NCBI GenBank assembly: GCA_017163975.1
Contig: JAFFSR010000315.1
Coordinates: forward strand, 1,015,001 to 1,079,000
Reading direction: 5' to 3'
Length of the DNA: 64,000 bases
DNA from: Anastatus disparis
Taxonomy: Eukaryota > Arthropoda > Insecta > Hymenoptera > Eupelmidae
This document shows, piece by piece, positions 1 through 10,744 of the stretch (position 1 is its first letter; each line of letters starts with the position of its first letter). A program made the position numbers and the translations under genes. The notes below the pieces were generated by a model, which saw only the letters and a program-made list of their open reading frames with translations, was not told where the DNA came from and searched no databases.

Positions 1-703
1 ATTCAATTATTAATAGTTAAAAAAAAATGTTACCATGTCAGTGAGTTTTTTCAACAGGGTTATACATAAATTAAATTAATTAAAATTAATATTTTCAATC
101 AATCATATACCTATTTTTTTATTAAAAGATATATTTTTACAAAATATGTAACAGTAAAAGAGTAGTTCACAGAAAAAAATTGTACTTCGTTAAAAAATTT
201 TATAAATTATAAAAACACAAGTTTTTTAAACTTCATAAAATAATGAATAGCGTACTGTACATATTGTTCTTGTAGCAAAAATTCTACATGTAAAAAATGT
301 AATAAGATTAAAATACAAATAACGATTAATTAAACGTATTTATAAATTATAACATAAATTTAGCAAATGAAATAAAATTTTAGGAAATCCTATTCTAATC
401 TCTGCTGCACTGTAACAATAGTCTCATTCTAATATGAAAAATTGAAAAAAATTATAAAACTTATTCTTTTTTATAACTTTGGCATGAAAATTGCATGAAA
501 TAAGCGACAAAATGTTTTTTATTTGAAAAATAGACTTTTCAAATTTTTGGAAATTATATCATACAAATTTTCCTGGACATTTTCCGACTTCACCCCCTTT
601 AAATTAATGTTTAGTGACAAAATATATAAAAAAAATTTTTGGAACCGTGGACTTCAATGTTACTATAGCAATCTCCCTATTTTCCGACCTGACTTTTTCA
701 TGT
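1..703. other. AT-rich unique flank, no gene seen
   Basis: Strongly AT-rich DNA before duplicated copy A. The only open frame (523-705, 60 codons) has no recognisable domain and AT-biased composition, so I do not call it. The left edge of the duplication is sharp: sequence before ~704 does not resemble that before 34483. Confidence 0.6.
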
Positions 704-1609
704 GAGCACCGTTGCGCGGTACTTTCTGAATAAGCGGTTCAATTATTCGTGAAAAATTAAAGGAAGACCGCAACCAGCCTAAACCATTCTTTTTTTATCA
801 ACAGTTGGTGGATTAAAGAATAATTTTAGCTAATTAAAATGTAAAAATTCTTAATTATATTGGTCACCAATGATTAGTGCAATAAAATAAAAAAATCATT
901 AAAAATGGCAAAATGAGTTTTTTTTATATTTATGATGTTTTTACAGAGAAATGGTGCAATGTACGGCAAAATTGATAAGAATATTTTCGACTTAATATTT
1001 GATGAAAAACACGAAAAATTATGTTTTTCTGCGAAGAATTAACAACCAGAAAATTTACTTTAGAGATTTTCCTAACTATTTTCCAGCTATCCACCCTCGA
1101 AATTCGTGTTCAAGGCACCAAAATACATAGGAAAAACTTTGGTGGAGCCGTGGATCTCCATCGGCTACGGAAACTCTCCTAGCTACCTATATTAGTTATA
1201 AATGTCCTCCGTATTCAGGTGAAATACCCCGGTGAACATATACATTAAGGTTTGGAAAAATTCTGATGTAAAAGAACCTTTCTAATTTTTTGCGGTTTTT
1301 GGTACCAGTCCATAATACAACTTTGTGAACTCTTATGAAAAAAATTGTCATGATTTTCGTTGATACCTTCTGAACTTTTTTGATTCATTAAGTTTTACTA
1401 AGGAATAGTAACCTTAATTTTATCGTATTCACAATTAATGAACAATTAAGATCGCTTTAGAATTGAACAGCACTGTAAAGTTTTCAGGAGAATCCTTCTA
1501 GATTGTATTTTAAAAAATTCTTTAGAAATATTTTTCACGTTTTATCATCGTATGAATATATTTATTAAATTATTGGTAAATAAATGATTATAAATCTATG
1601 AAATCATTT

Positions 1610-1814
1610 TTTTTTTTTTTTTTTTTAACGTCGCTATATTTATGCTATGCTATTATTGCTATGCTAATCAGCGACGGAGCTCGTAAGTGTGTTTGTGAAC
1701 AAAGCACATGTAACGTACAGTGGTGCTTGTATCAATCGGCCGAGAGCGGGATTCGAACTCGGAACCTCGAGATTACGAATCCAACGCTCTACTGAATGAG
1801 CCACAGACCGACTC
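1610..1814 (-). mobile_element. tRNA-derived SINE (copy A only)
   Basis: On the minus strand it begins with a tRNA-like head: A-box region TGGCTCATTCAGTAGAGC, B-box-like GAGTTCGAATCCC. It continues into a short tRNA-unrelated part and ends in a poly-A tail (the T run at 1610-1626). It is flanked by near-identical 14-bp duplications, CTATGAAATCATTT (1596-1609) and CTATGAGATCATTT (1815-1828). Copy B has a single uninterrupted copy of this target at ~35364-35377, which proves insertion. The anticodon stem is mismatched, so it is not a working tRNA gene. Confidence 0.85.
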
Positions 1815-1973
1815 CTATGAGATCATTTAAGAATACGGATGAATCTTTATATTTTCTGTATATTGATTGAAAGGTTAATGAAACTTCACGAACTCTGTGG
1901 AAGTAAATCGAGATGAATTATTACAATCTTGTAAAGAGTTTAATAGCTATTAAAGATCCTTAAGAGGAGGTCG

Positions 1974-2339
1974 AGTATATATGTCCTATTGTAATCAAAA
2001 AATTGATTTTTTTACAAAAACTAATAATTTTAGCAAAAAAAGAGAAAGCCCCATCTTGTATCATAAAAGCAATATTTTCTTTGATTAGGAAAAAATTTTT
2101 TTATCGATTTCTTTTGAAAAAAACCTTGAAAAACATAAAATATCGAGGTTTGGATGGACAATTCAGTTTTTCAAAGTTTTCTTTGAAACGAAGCGATAAA
2201 AATAATTTTTTCTCATAAGAGAAAATATTGCTTTTAGTATACGAGATGGGGCTTTCTTCTTATTTTTTGCTACAATTATAAGGTTTTGCAGAAAATTAAA
2301 TTTTTTTATTATAAAAGGATAGAGATATACGACCTGCTA
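1974..2339. mobile_element. TTAA-flanked palindromic MITE
   Basis: A 366-bp insertion absent from copy B near 35510. TTAA lies at 1970-1973 and 2340-2343. The arms are long imperfect inverted repeats: AGGTCG near the left end pairs with CGACCT near the right, and further in AGAAAGCCCCATCT pairs with AGATGGGGCTTTCT. TTAA targets are typical of the piggyBac superfamily. No transposase. The open frame at 2003-2218 is only an AT-rich arm. Confidence 0.75.
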
Positions 2340-2674
2340 TTAATAAAATACCGTGAAAATTATTTATGATTCTCAGTAACGATCTTGAAGTTATAAAAAA
2401 TATACATATTATTAAATTTTTTTAACTCTTGAAATAGTTAAGCATACCATGGAATTGTTTGATAGTGGAAATAAAGCCATTTTACACGACTAAGCTATAA
2501 ATTTTTTTTGTGAATAAATACAATAAATCGCACTAATTTATTAATACTAGGCAATTTTTCAGTTTATTAATAAGTTAATTTAATTAATACTATGATATGC
2601 CCTTCAAAAATCACTATTCAATATATTAGAAATTCATAAAGAATCTGAAGTCATAATCATATTTTTTGATATAT

Positions 2675-3049
2675 GGGGATATCCACAAAACTTTTAATTG
2701 TCTAGTAACAGGTCATATTACAGCTGTTACTGGGTTACCGCATGATGCACATTGTTTAAACTAGGTTCAAATCTTTTGTGCTATCCTGTAACTCTATTTC
2801 TGATGTATTTTGTAAATGTTTAACAAACGGCGCAGTAGATATTTCTATGAAACATTCATTTTTACACATAAAAAATTACCGTAATTTATCTTATGTGTAA
2901 ATTTACTTTTTATAGAATTATCTGCTGCGCCGTTTGTGGCACATTTACAAAATATATCAGAAATAGAGTTACAGGATAGCACAAAAGATTATAACCTAGT
3001 TTAAATAATGACCTGTTACTAGAGAATTTAAAGTTGGATGGATATCCCC
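2675..3049. mobile_element. Large palindromic (foldback) element, copy A allele
   Basis: Two long arms run from GGGGATATCC inward and back to GGATATCCCC; each contains CTAGTAACAGGTCAT, TTGTGCTATCCTGTAACT and AACGGCGCAG or their complements. A short asymmetric centre lies near 2865-2915. The right arm lacks ~36 bp present in the left arm and in both arms of copy B (35847-36256). Its core is inverted relative to copy B. Confidence 0.8.
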
Positions 3050-3509
3050 ATATAATACCATAGTGGTACACATGAAATTGGAAAGGTTCTAAAAATATAT
3101 AAATTACAATAACTTTTCTGATGAGGATATATTATTCAGATTAATATTATTTTGAAAATTAGATAACATTATTTTTATTTTTAAGAGCATGACGAAGCTT
3201 CCAGTCTTCTAATAATATTTCCAATCCCAAGTTATGAATAAACAATGCGTTTAATAACATTTTTTTGCGACAAAGAAAAAATTTGTAAGATTCAACTCGA
3301 GTGCGGACAACTCAAGAAACCCACGAAAATACTACATAAAAAGTAATAATACAAACTTTCAATGTAACGTATTTTAAGATTAGGTTTGTCGAGCTTGATA
3401 TAATTTCAATCCAAGTTCATAAAAAATTTACAAGTTTAAATGATTTTTTATTTTAACAAAAATTATTGTATTAACATAGCTTTAGTGCGGACAAGTCATT
3501 ATATTTGTT
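3050..3509. other. Duplicated non-coding DNA
   Basis: Colinear with 36257-36715 in copy B. AT-rich; no gene, repeat array or RNA feature seen. The open frame that spans 3471-3686 on the minus strand crosses the copy-A-specific junction and is not supported. Confidence 0.5.
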
Positions 3510-4075
3510 TTTCTCATCCGTGCTGAGTAAGCGGCCTATAGCGCATGCGTTTTCGGGGTAGTAAGTAGCTAATAGCGCGCGCTGCGTGTGTTGTTTTTTG
3601 AGGGCGTGTGTTTCACAGCTATGTATAATATTATTTTGTATTAAATCACGTAAATACGTTACATTCTGTAAAATAATGTCACGCAAAAGCGTTAATTAAT
3701 GTAAAATCGCAAAGGTTTATACAAGCGCAGCGCCCTCATACTGTATCTCATCGACCATATGATGAATTTTATACTCTATCTCGCTTTAACCTCTGACAAA
3801 GTAAATCGTATCATCTATTCTTGTATTATTTTTACATTAACGAAATCGTTATTATTCCGTATAAACGTGAAATTGGTGAACTAAAAGTATGTAATTTAAT
3901 TACAAATAATAGTACCAAAAAGTATTGAAATATACTATTGCGAGTCAGTCGTACGGCAGATATGAGAGAGAGAGAGAGTCTCGGGCAATGGCGCTATTCG
4001 CTACGCTCGTACGCCAACTTGCCCTCGTGCGCAATAGTCAACTAAACCTTACTCGTTACACAATATACTATTAAT
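3510..4075. other. GC-richer block present only in copy A
   Basis: Copy B runs directly from TATATTTGTT to the shared GAATTTAAAATGATATT, so ~565 bp is inserted here or lost there. The block is less AT-rich, with AATAGCGCGCGCTGCGTG, a GAGAGAGAGAGAG run near 3963 and repeated CTATTGCG/GCGCAATAG words. No TIR, TSD or ORF could be fixed. Confidence 0.5.
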
Positions 4076-4342
4076 TTACGAATTTAAAATGATATTAATG
4101 AAATAAAAAAAGCAAAACTTGATTGCTGTAGCTCCAACATCAGATAAATATTACGGAAAGAAACATAATGAATCACCCAAATTCACAATTTTATAAATTA
4201 CAACTGAATCACTGGAAAAATAGTTGCATACAATAGACTTTTCCAAATTTTATGAGTAACGGCTTATAATTGAAATTTCAATGTCGGAACGATTCGGAAA
4301 ACTTGAAACATTTATCAATTTTCATTTCATAATAGTTCTTAA

Positions 4343-4727
4343 CAGCAGGCCGAAGTAGAACCTGATACCGACCGAGTAACAATTGAGTTGTTTGTTATTT
4401 ACTCCAGTATTAAACGGTGTATCTTCAAAATAAAGGTTGATCGCAATAGATATTATTATTATGAATATCTATGCACAAGAAAAAAAAAAATCTACCGATT
4501 TGTTTTTGAGAAAAGTAAGGAACGCCGAAGTAAATGATTATGTTTATAATATTTTCGCGTTCCTTACTTTTCTCAAAAACAAAGCGATAGATTTTTTTTT
4601 TCTTGTGCATAAATATTTGTAATAATAATATCTATTGCGCTTAACCTTCAATTTGCAGATACACCGATTAATACTTGAGTAAATAACAAAAATGCCAATT
4701 AGACAAGGACAGCGAATCCGGCCTGCT
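4343..4727. mobile_element. MITE with AGCAGGCCG terminal repeats and inner hairpin
   Basis: Absent from copy B, where the empty site reads TAGTTCTTAAACATTC (~36980). Ends are CAGCAGGCCG and CGGCCTGCT, flanked by CTTAA/TCTTAA (5-6 bp). An internal hairpin has ~85-bp arms (about 4440-4525 and 4557-4640) sharing AAAAGTAAGGAACGC and its complement. A related, more decayed copy lies at ~38540-38872. The superfamily is unknown. Confidence 0.7.
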
Positions 4728-5278
4728 CTTAAACATTCTTTAAAGACCGGAAAAATATTTGTTCCGATTCTTTTAGAAATTTTAGGGTCATTTTAACGAG
4801 GATATAACTGATGATGATGTAACAAAATTCAACTGCAATAATCACAAATTTTCCAATCGAAAACGTTTCCATAAATAATTTCCATAACTTTATAATTTCC
4901 GCGAAAATAATCATAATCTTCATAATTCTACAAAAATGACGATTTATATTGACTTTTTCATAAATTTAAGTAAATTATAGAAATTTTCTCAAATTCAATT
5001 TACTTGTTTTTGTCATAAAAACGAAAGATAATTAGTCTCAAAGCAGACTTAACGTAGGTAAATATTATTTTTTTATATACGCTTTTCTTATATTCGCCTT
5101 CATGTCTGTTTGCATGTTTGTCTGTCTGTAATCAAATCTTGCGCGCTCGATTTCAGGCACTTTTTGACAGATATAAATTCTGACAATTGGCATAGACTTT
5201 GGTCTTGGATGACAATACAATAATCAGTTGTCATTTTGGTACCTGGACATCCAGGTCGATGATAATGGGTGTGAAAAG

Positions 5279-5506
5279 TCATCTCCGAGGAAGTATAAAT
5301 GGGGAGGCTTTCTTTGGGTCAAGGCGAGTTTCTCGGGGGTTTTCAGGGTTGCTAAAACCGAATTTGAGATCAAACAATTGCCACAAAGTGATGCACGTTG
5401 TCCAGAATACGCATGGACGTCGTCTCCGAGGAAGTACAAGTGGGGAGGCTTTCTCTGGGTCGAGGTGGGTTCCCGGGAGATTTCGGGGCTGCTGAAACCT
5501 AATTCA
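5279..5506. repeat. Two diverged ~88-bp units, 140 bp apart
   Basis: Units at 5279-5366 and 5419-5506 share CTCCGAGGAAGTA, TGGGGAGGCTTTCT and a closing GCTRAAACC. The same pair occurs in copy B (about 37540-37627 and 37680-37767). The region is less AT-rich and several frames are open for 100-140 codons on both strands. That openness follows from the repeat and base composition, and no protein family is recognised. Confidence 0.6.
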
Positions 5507-5769
5507 AGGTTTGAAAGTGAATCTATAATGCATAATAATGATTTAGGATGAAGAGGTCGAACTGGAGTACCAAGTCGCCGATAACGGATGTACCTGAGTG
5601 TAATCTTCGAAAAGTCTGGTTGCAATGTAACTCTAAATGATAATAAAAACAATTTTAACTTAAAAATAGAAAATACAAAATTTTAAAAACATGCTTTAAA
5701 AATAAAATACAATAATTGAATAAATAGACTAAAAAGTATAAAATAAATAAATTAACTTTTTTTAAATTT

Positions 5770-6480
5770 TTTAAATAATAGCGCTTATTACCTGTATATC
5801 GGAATGATGTTTGATGAAAAAATGTTAAAATTATTCACTAATTACAATAGTAATATGCTTTCTCGAAGTTAAATTTCGCTGGCATTATTCGAACGAAAAA
5901 TTCATAAATTAGTAGGGATACTACCGCAAATTCATATGCGAGATGATTTGTATGAATGATCTTTATATATGGGTATCGACTACGAGTAAATCAACATATT
6001 TCATGGAACTTGCATGAATCTTAAACAATTGTTCTTTTAAAATCTTTTTATTTCCGAGTATTCTCCAACCTAATCAAACAACCTTAGAATCGAAATCTAA
6101 AAGAATCTCCAAGTTTCATTTGACGTAGTCCCTGCAAATGTCTGTAAACTTCATAATCGGTATCGAAAATTTCAAAATTCATTCATATAGACGATTTCCA
6201 GATAGCCAGGATCAGCTGGATATTATGAGATGTCATCTCGGGAAACGTACATGTTATTAATAAATAATGGCTAAATTTCAAAAGATATTCTTGTAGACAA
6301 TGTTTATCTTACTCGGAACATCCATGTTTGGCTAGATAACATTTGAAACAACTTCAAAGTAGTTATTAAACTATAAGTTGAATTTCAAAAGTTTTAGCTG
6401 TAGATGATGGTTAAATTGTCATTAACACCTAGGTATCCAAAGACGGCGATCGTGGGTACCACAGCATAATAAATAACTAT
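5770..6480. other. Duplicated non-coding DNA
   Basis: Colinear with 42609-43340. Copy A runs on directly from the part matching 38013, whereas copy B has 4.6 kb inserted between. No coding region is seen. Confidence 0.6.
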
Positions 6481-6494
6481 TTTTTAAATATTGT

Positions 6495-6510
6495 CTACAT
6501 CGATAAGGTA

Positions 6511-6553
<43 letters not shown>

Positions 6554-6881
6554 TAAATATGTGTTTGTATGTGTGAGCGTGTGCGTGTGCGTATGAGTTG
6601 AAATAAAATGGATAAAGATAATAAATATAAAGATATAAAGATAAAGATATAAAATGGACCATATATACATATGCAAAAACCTGTCAGTAAGGTCGTACAT
6701 GAGTTGACATGAAGAGTCGCATGTATATAAAAGCGTGTATGCATGAATGCAAATTGACATGAAACGTCGCATATATGTAAACCTAAAGGAACTCGGATAG
6801 GTGTGTGAGAGTTGTCATGAAATGTTCCATATATATAGAAAAGCCTGTGATTATGAGTACATACGAGTTAACATGAAATGT

Positions 6882-6921
<40 letters not shown>

Positions 6922-7790
6922 CCTGTGTGTGTGCATGCGCATTGGCATGAAATGTCCCATATATATAAACCTGTATGTGCGTGCGTTGAAATTTACAGAA
7001 AAAATCCCATGTATATCAACGTGTGTGTGCATGAATGAAAATTGACACGAAACGTCCCATGTATGAAAACCTGAGAACTCGGATAGGTGTGTGAGAGTTG
7101 TCATGAAATGTTCCATATATATAGATGAGCCTGTGATTATGAGTATGTACAAGTTGACATGAAATGTTCCATATATATATATAATGCTGTGTGTGTGTGT
7201 GTATGTGTGCGTGCGCATTGGCATGAAATGTCCCATATATATATAAACCTGTATGTGTGTGCGTTGAAATTTACATAAAAAATCCCATGTATATTAACGT
7301 GTGTGTGCATGAATGAAAATTGACATGTAACGTCCCATATATGCGAACCTGAAGGAACTTGGATAGGTATGTGAGAGTTGTCATGAAATGTTCCATATAT
7401 ATAGAGAAGCCTGTGATCATGAGTACGTACAGGTTAACATGAAATGTTCCATATATATATATATATATAATCCTGTGTGTGTGCATGCGCATTGGCATGA
7501 AATGTCCCATATATATAAACCTGTATGTGCGTGCGTTGAAATTTACAGAAAAAATCCCATGTATATCAACGTGTGTGTGCATGAATGAAAATTGACACGA
7601 AACGTCCCATGTATGAGAACCTGAGAACTCGGATAGGTGTGTGAGAGTTGTCATAAAATGTTCCATATATATAGATGAGCCTGTGATTATGAGTATGTAC
7701 AAGTTGACATGAAATGTCCCATATATATATATATATATATATAATGCTGTGTGTGTGTGTATGTGTGCGTGCGCATTGGCATGAAATGTC

Positions 7791-7867
<77 letters not shown>

Positions 7868-8129
7868 GCTGTGTGTGTGTGTATGTGTGCGTGCGCATTG
7901 GCATGAAATGTCCCATATATATAAACCTGTATGTGTGTGCGTTTAAATTTACATAAAAAAATCCCATGTATATTAACGTGTGTGTGCATGAATGAAAATT
8001 GACATGAAACATCCCATATATGCGAACCTGAAGGAACTCGGATAGGTATGTGAGAGTTGTCATGAAATGTTCCATATATATAGAGAAGCCTGTGATCATG
8101 AGTACGTACGAGTTGACCTGAAATGTCCC

Positions 8130-8184
<55 letters not shown>

Positions 8185-8292
8185 ATTCTGTGTGTGTGCA
8201 TGCGCATTGGCATGAAATGTCCCATATATATAAACCTGTCTGTGGGTGCTTTCTAATTGACGTGGAATGTCCCACGTTTGTATGTATGTATG

Positions 8293-8350
<58 letters not shown>
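6495..8350. repeat. TA/TG-rich minisatellite with ~280-bp higher-order unit
   Basis: Repeated modules read ACATGAAATGTCCC, then (TA)n, then AACCTGTGTGTGTG. A larger unit marked by CTCGGATAGG recurs at ~6792, 7078, 7358, 7628 and 8037: spacing 270-286 bp, except the last, which carries a ~70-bp TA expansion (7795-7864). Other TA runs are at 6511-6549, 6885-6919, 8137-8182 and 8300-8351. Long open frames here (Tyr-Ile and His-Thr repeats) are artefacts. Confidence 0.9.
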
Positions 8351-8353
<3 letters not shown>

Positions 8354-9118
8354 ACTTGTCTGTATGTGTGCGTTGGGGTCGACACGAAATGTTGCATATA
8401 TATGAGCCCAGGTGCGTATGTGCGCGTCCACATATGTTTTTCTATATACATATATATGATAAAAATTCCTTTAAAACGTTTAATTAAAAAGGAATTATGG
8501 AATTTTTAATTAAAGCCCTCGAATTCACAAATCATAATCATAACTGACGCTCTTTCAATTCACGATTACATTTTGATTTCTTAATTGAAATTTATTTAAT
8601 TAAGGATTCCTTTTGATTTTGGAATTAAAGCCCTTTCAATTCACGATTAAATTTTGATTTCTTAATTGAAATTAATTCTTTTAAGAATTCCTTTTGATTT
8701 TGGAATTAAAGCCCTTTTAATTCACGATTACATTTTGATTTCTTAATTGAAATTTATTTAATTAAGGATTCCTTTTGATTTTGGAATTAAAGCCCTTTCA
8801 ATTCACGATTAAATTTTGATTTCTTAATTGAAATTTATTTAATTAAGAATTCCTTTTGATTTTGTAATTAAAGCCCTTTCAATTCACGATTACATTTTGA
8901 TTTCTTAATTGAAATTTATTTAATTAAGAATTCCTTTTGATTTTTTAATTAAAGCCTTTTCAATTCACGATTAGATTTTGATTTGGTAATTAAAATATTT
9001 TTAATTATTAATTTAAAAGGAATTGATAATTAAATAAAACTCTAATTACGAATTCAAAAAGGATTTGTGAATTAAAATTTATTTAAAGCCCAAAATGATT
9101 TAAATATTTGCAACCCTG
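8345..9118 (+). repeat. Left arm of inverted pair, with hAT-like inner edge
   Basis: Matches 11533-12150 in reverse complement, through the minisatellite part (GAGCCCAGGTGCGTATGTGC), the unit with CATAATCATAACTGACGCTC and the 81-bp array. Homology stops at GCAACCCTG (right) and CAGGGTTGC (other arm). CAGGGTTGC is a common hAT terminus, so each arm may be the end of a non-autonomous hAT element. Confidence 0.7.
8540..9030 (+). repeat. 81-bp satellite array (about 6 units)
   Basis: The marker CACGATT falls at 8561, 8642, 8723, 8804, 8885 and 8966, exactly 81 bp apart each time. The unit includes TTTTGATTTCTTAATTG, TAATTAAGGATTCC and AATTAAAGCCC. The inverted counterpart is at 11560-11945. Confidence 0.9.
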
Positions 9119-9540
9119 GCGTATAATATAAACGCGGTAGATCTTTAATTTTATGTACGCGACTTGTATAATTTTCTTTAATGTATTTAATAAACTACGC
9201 AAGCTCCGTTCAGGCAGTGGGCCAGATTGGAGGGTAGCTATTGAATACTTTAATAGCAAACTACACAAGCTCCGTTCGGGCAATAGGCTAGATTAGAGGG
9301 TAGCTGTTAAATATTTTATTAGTAGAACGCCAGCGTATTTATAAAGCTGGACGTTTTTTCGGTTAGTGAATAAAATATTTATTGTTTGTAATAAAAAGAA
9401 AGATAAATATATAAATTATATTAAATGACTTTTTATTTTAAATAAATATATATATAATTACAAAAAAAAAATTACTCTCCGGTGAGATAAAAAGGAAAGC
9501 TCTTTAAAGACGTAAGCTCAATATGTTTTATTTTATTTGA
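9119..9540. repeat. Spacer between inverted arms with a 66-bp direct repeat
   Basis: Two copies of a ~66-bp unit start at 9193 and 9259, sharing AAGCTCCGTTC and GAGGGTAGCT. The rest is AT-rich. A 66-codon minus-strand frame across it (9083-9283) only reflects the repeat. Confidence 0.6.
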
Positions 9541-9560
9541 TAGTTCTAACTATTTACCTG

Positions 9561-9882
9561 GGGGGTTAAGCCTAGAGCGCTTGTATGTCCCCAGAGTCAA
9601 TAGAGCTGGATTTGAATTTCTTTTTTAATAAAAACCTTAGATAACAAAGGGCGTTAAGCTTAGGCGCTTATATGTCCCAATTGTTATCGGTTTATTAAAT
9701 TAAGTTTATTTTAATTTTTTGGCTTTAAAAAGCAAAGGGCGTTAAGCTTAAGCGCTTGTATGTCCCAATTGCTAAGCCAAAAATATTCTACGGCCAAGAA
9801 ATTAATATTAGATTCTTAATTAAATGTCAACTCAGGTAAACAAAGGGCGTTAAGCCTAAGCACTTGTATATCCCAATTGTTA
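9561..9882. repeat. Four dispersed near-palindromic ~44-bp modules
   Basis: Modules at 9561-9592 (diverged), 9643-9687, 9731-9774 and 9839-9882 share CAAAGGGCGTTAAGC, then GCGCTTGTATGTCCCAATT. The core GCGTTAAGCTTAAGCGC is almost its own reverse complement, and AACAA/TTGTT flanks add outer pairing, so each could fold as a hairpin. Spacing is uneven (86-108 bp) and the spacers differ, so it is not a simple tandem array. Function unknown. Confidence 0.7.
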
Positions 9883-9899
9883 CTTGTCCGAGTTGATTC

Positions 9900-10200
9900 A
9901 AGAATGAGGCGCACGAGTCAGCGAGACTCGTGTTTTTATACGCGCAGAGCTTCTCTCCATCAGTCTTACAATGGTGGGGAGCTTTTAAAGCTGCGCACGC
10001 ACTTTACAAAGTTTCGGAGTTTTATTTCTGCGTCTCGCTCGCTCTTATACGCTTAAATGTTAAGACATAGTAATCGCGCTGTGAGGTTGCCTTGCGCGCT
10101 GTAAGCCAGCTGTGCGTTGACCTATATACAACCTTGTATATAGGTCACGCGCTTACTATGCCTTTATGCGCTTGTAATTCGAAATTCATGAATAAAAATA
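9900..10200. other. GC-richer block with nested hairpin
   Basis: Less AT-rich than its surroundings. A perfect 12-bp stem with a 4-nt loop lies at 10119-10146 (GACCTATATACA / TGTATATAGGTC). It is enclosed by a second imperfect stem, GACATAGTAATCGCGC near 10064 with GCGCTTACTATGCC near 10149. It could be an LTR or structured-RNA fragment; I recognise no family. Confidence 0.5.
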
Positions 10201-10552
10201 ATAAAAAGAATAAAATGTACTTTTTCATAAATTAAAATATAAATAACTAATAATTTAATAAATAAGAAATATATTATTCAAAAGAAAATAAATAATTGAA
10301 AAATAAGAAAAAAATTAAATGCTATTAAATTAAAAAATAATAAGAATTTCAAATAATTAAATAATAATAGCACAAAATACAGCGAAAAAATAAGAAAAAT
10401 AATTAAAGAATTGTAATAATTAATAATAAAGAAAATAAGAAAAAAAAAATTAAATAAAAATCATAACAATGTACAAGAAAAAATAAAAGAGAAAGAACAG
10501 GGCGCTTTGGGGCGTCAGAATATAAAATATTCTTTCGAGAAATTTTATAATA

Positions 10553-10744
10553 AATCCTGATGATATATTTCATAAAATAATACGTTATAATGATTTACAA
10601 AGAATGTTAAAAGGTGTTATTTAAAAAAAAAATAATGACCAAGAAGATTCAAATGATATACGAGAAGATTATGAAGTTATAGTAAAAATATTTTCAAAAT
10701 CAAAACAAAATTTAAAATATGAAATTATAAACGAATTCTTGTAG
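10553..10744 (+). pseudogene. Possible coding remnant, unknown
   Basis: About 64 codons with a single in-frame stop. The composition is protein-like (DDIFHKIIRYNDLQRMLKG before the stop, EDYEVIVKIFSKSKQNLKYE after), unlike the stop-dense A-rich DNA around it. No start, no domain and no neighbour sharing the frame. It could be chance. Confidence 0.25.

Larger units (their letters stand above)
704..8460. repeat. Long duplicated segment, copy A
   Basis: Same order and orientation as copy B at 34483-45379, from TGTGAGCACCGTTGCG through 5757 (matching up to 38013), then from ~5765 (matching from 42604) into the minisatellite. Identity by eye is high over several kb, broken by insertions private to one copy. 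No protein-coding gene is supported. It may be a large non-autonomous element or a segmental duplication; no target duplication or terminal repeat was found at the outer edges. Confidence 0.85.

Noticed and set aside
523..705. 60-codon ORF
   Set aside because: No domain, AT-driven composition, spans the edge of the duplicated segment.
1740..1814. tRNA gene on the minus strand
   Set aside because: A/B-box-like sequences are present, but the anticodon stem is mismatched, a poly-A tail follows, and TSDs with an empty site show a SINE.
3471..3686. 71-codon minus-strand ORF
   Set aside because: Crosses the junction of a copy-A-only insertion; no domain.
5199..5652. ORFs of 98-142 codons on both strands
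   Set aside because: Overlapping frames over a repeated less-AT-rich segment; no family recognised and breaks differ between copies A and B.
6422..8509. Many open frames of 60-254 codons rich in Tyr-Ile, His-Thr and Cys-Val
   Set aside because: They are translations of TA and TG microsatellite in several frames and both strands; same for 12022-12898 and 44574-45523.
8540..9030. CRISPR-like array of 81-bp period
   Set aside because: Whole 81-bp units are homologous; there are no unique spacers.
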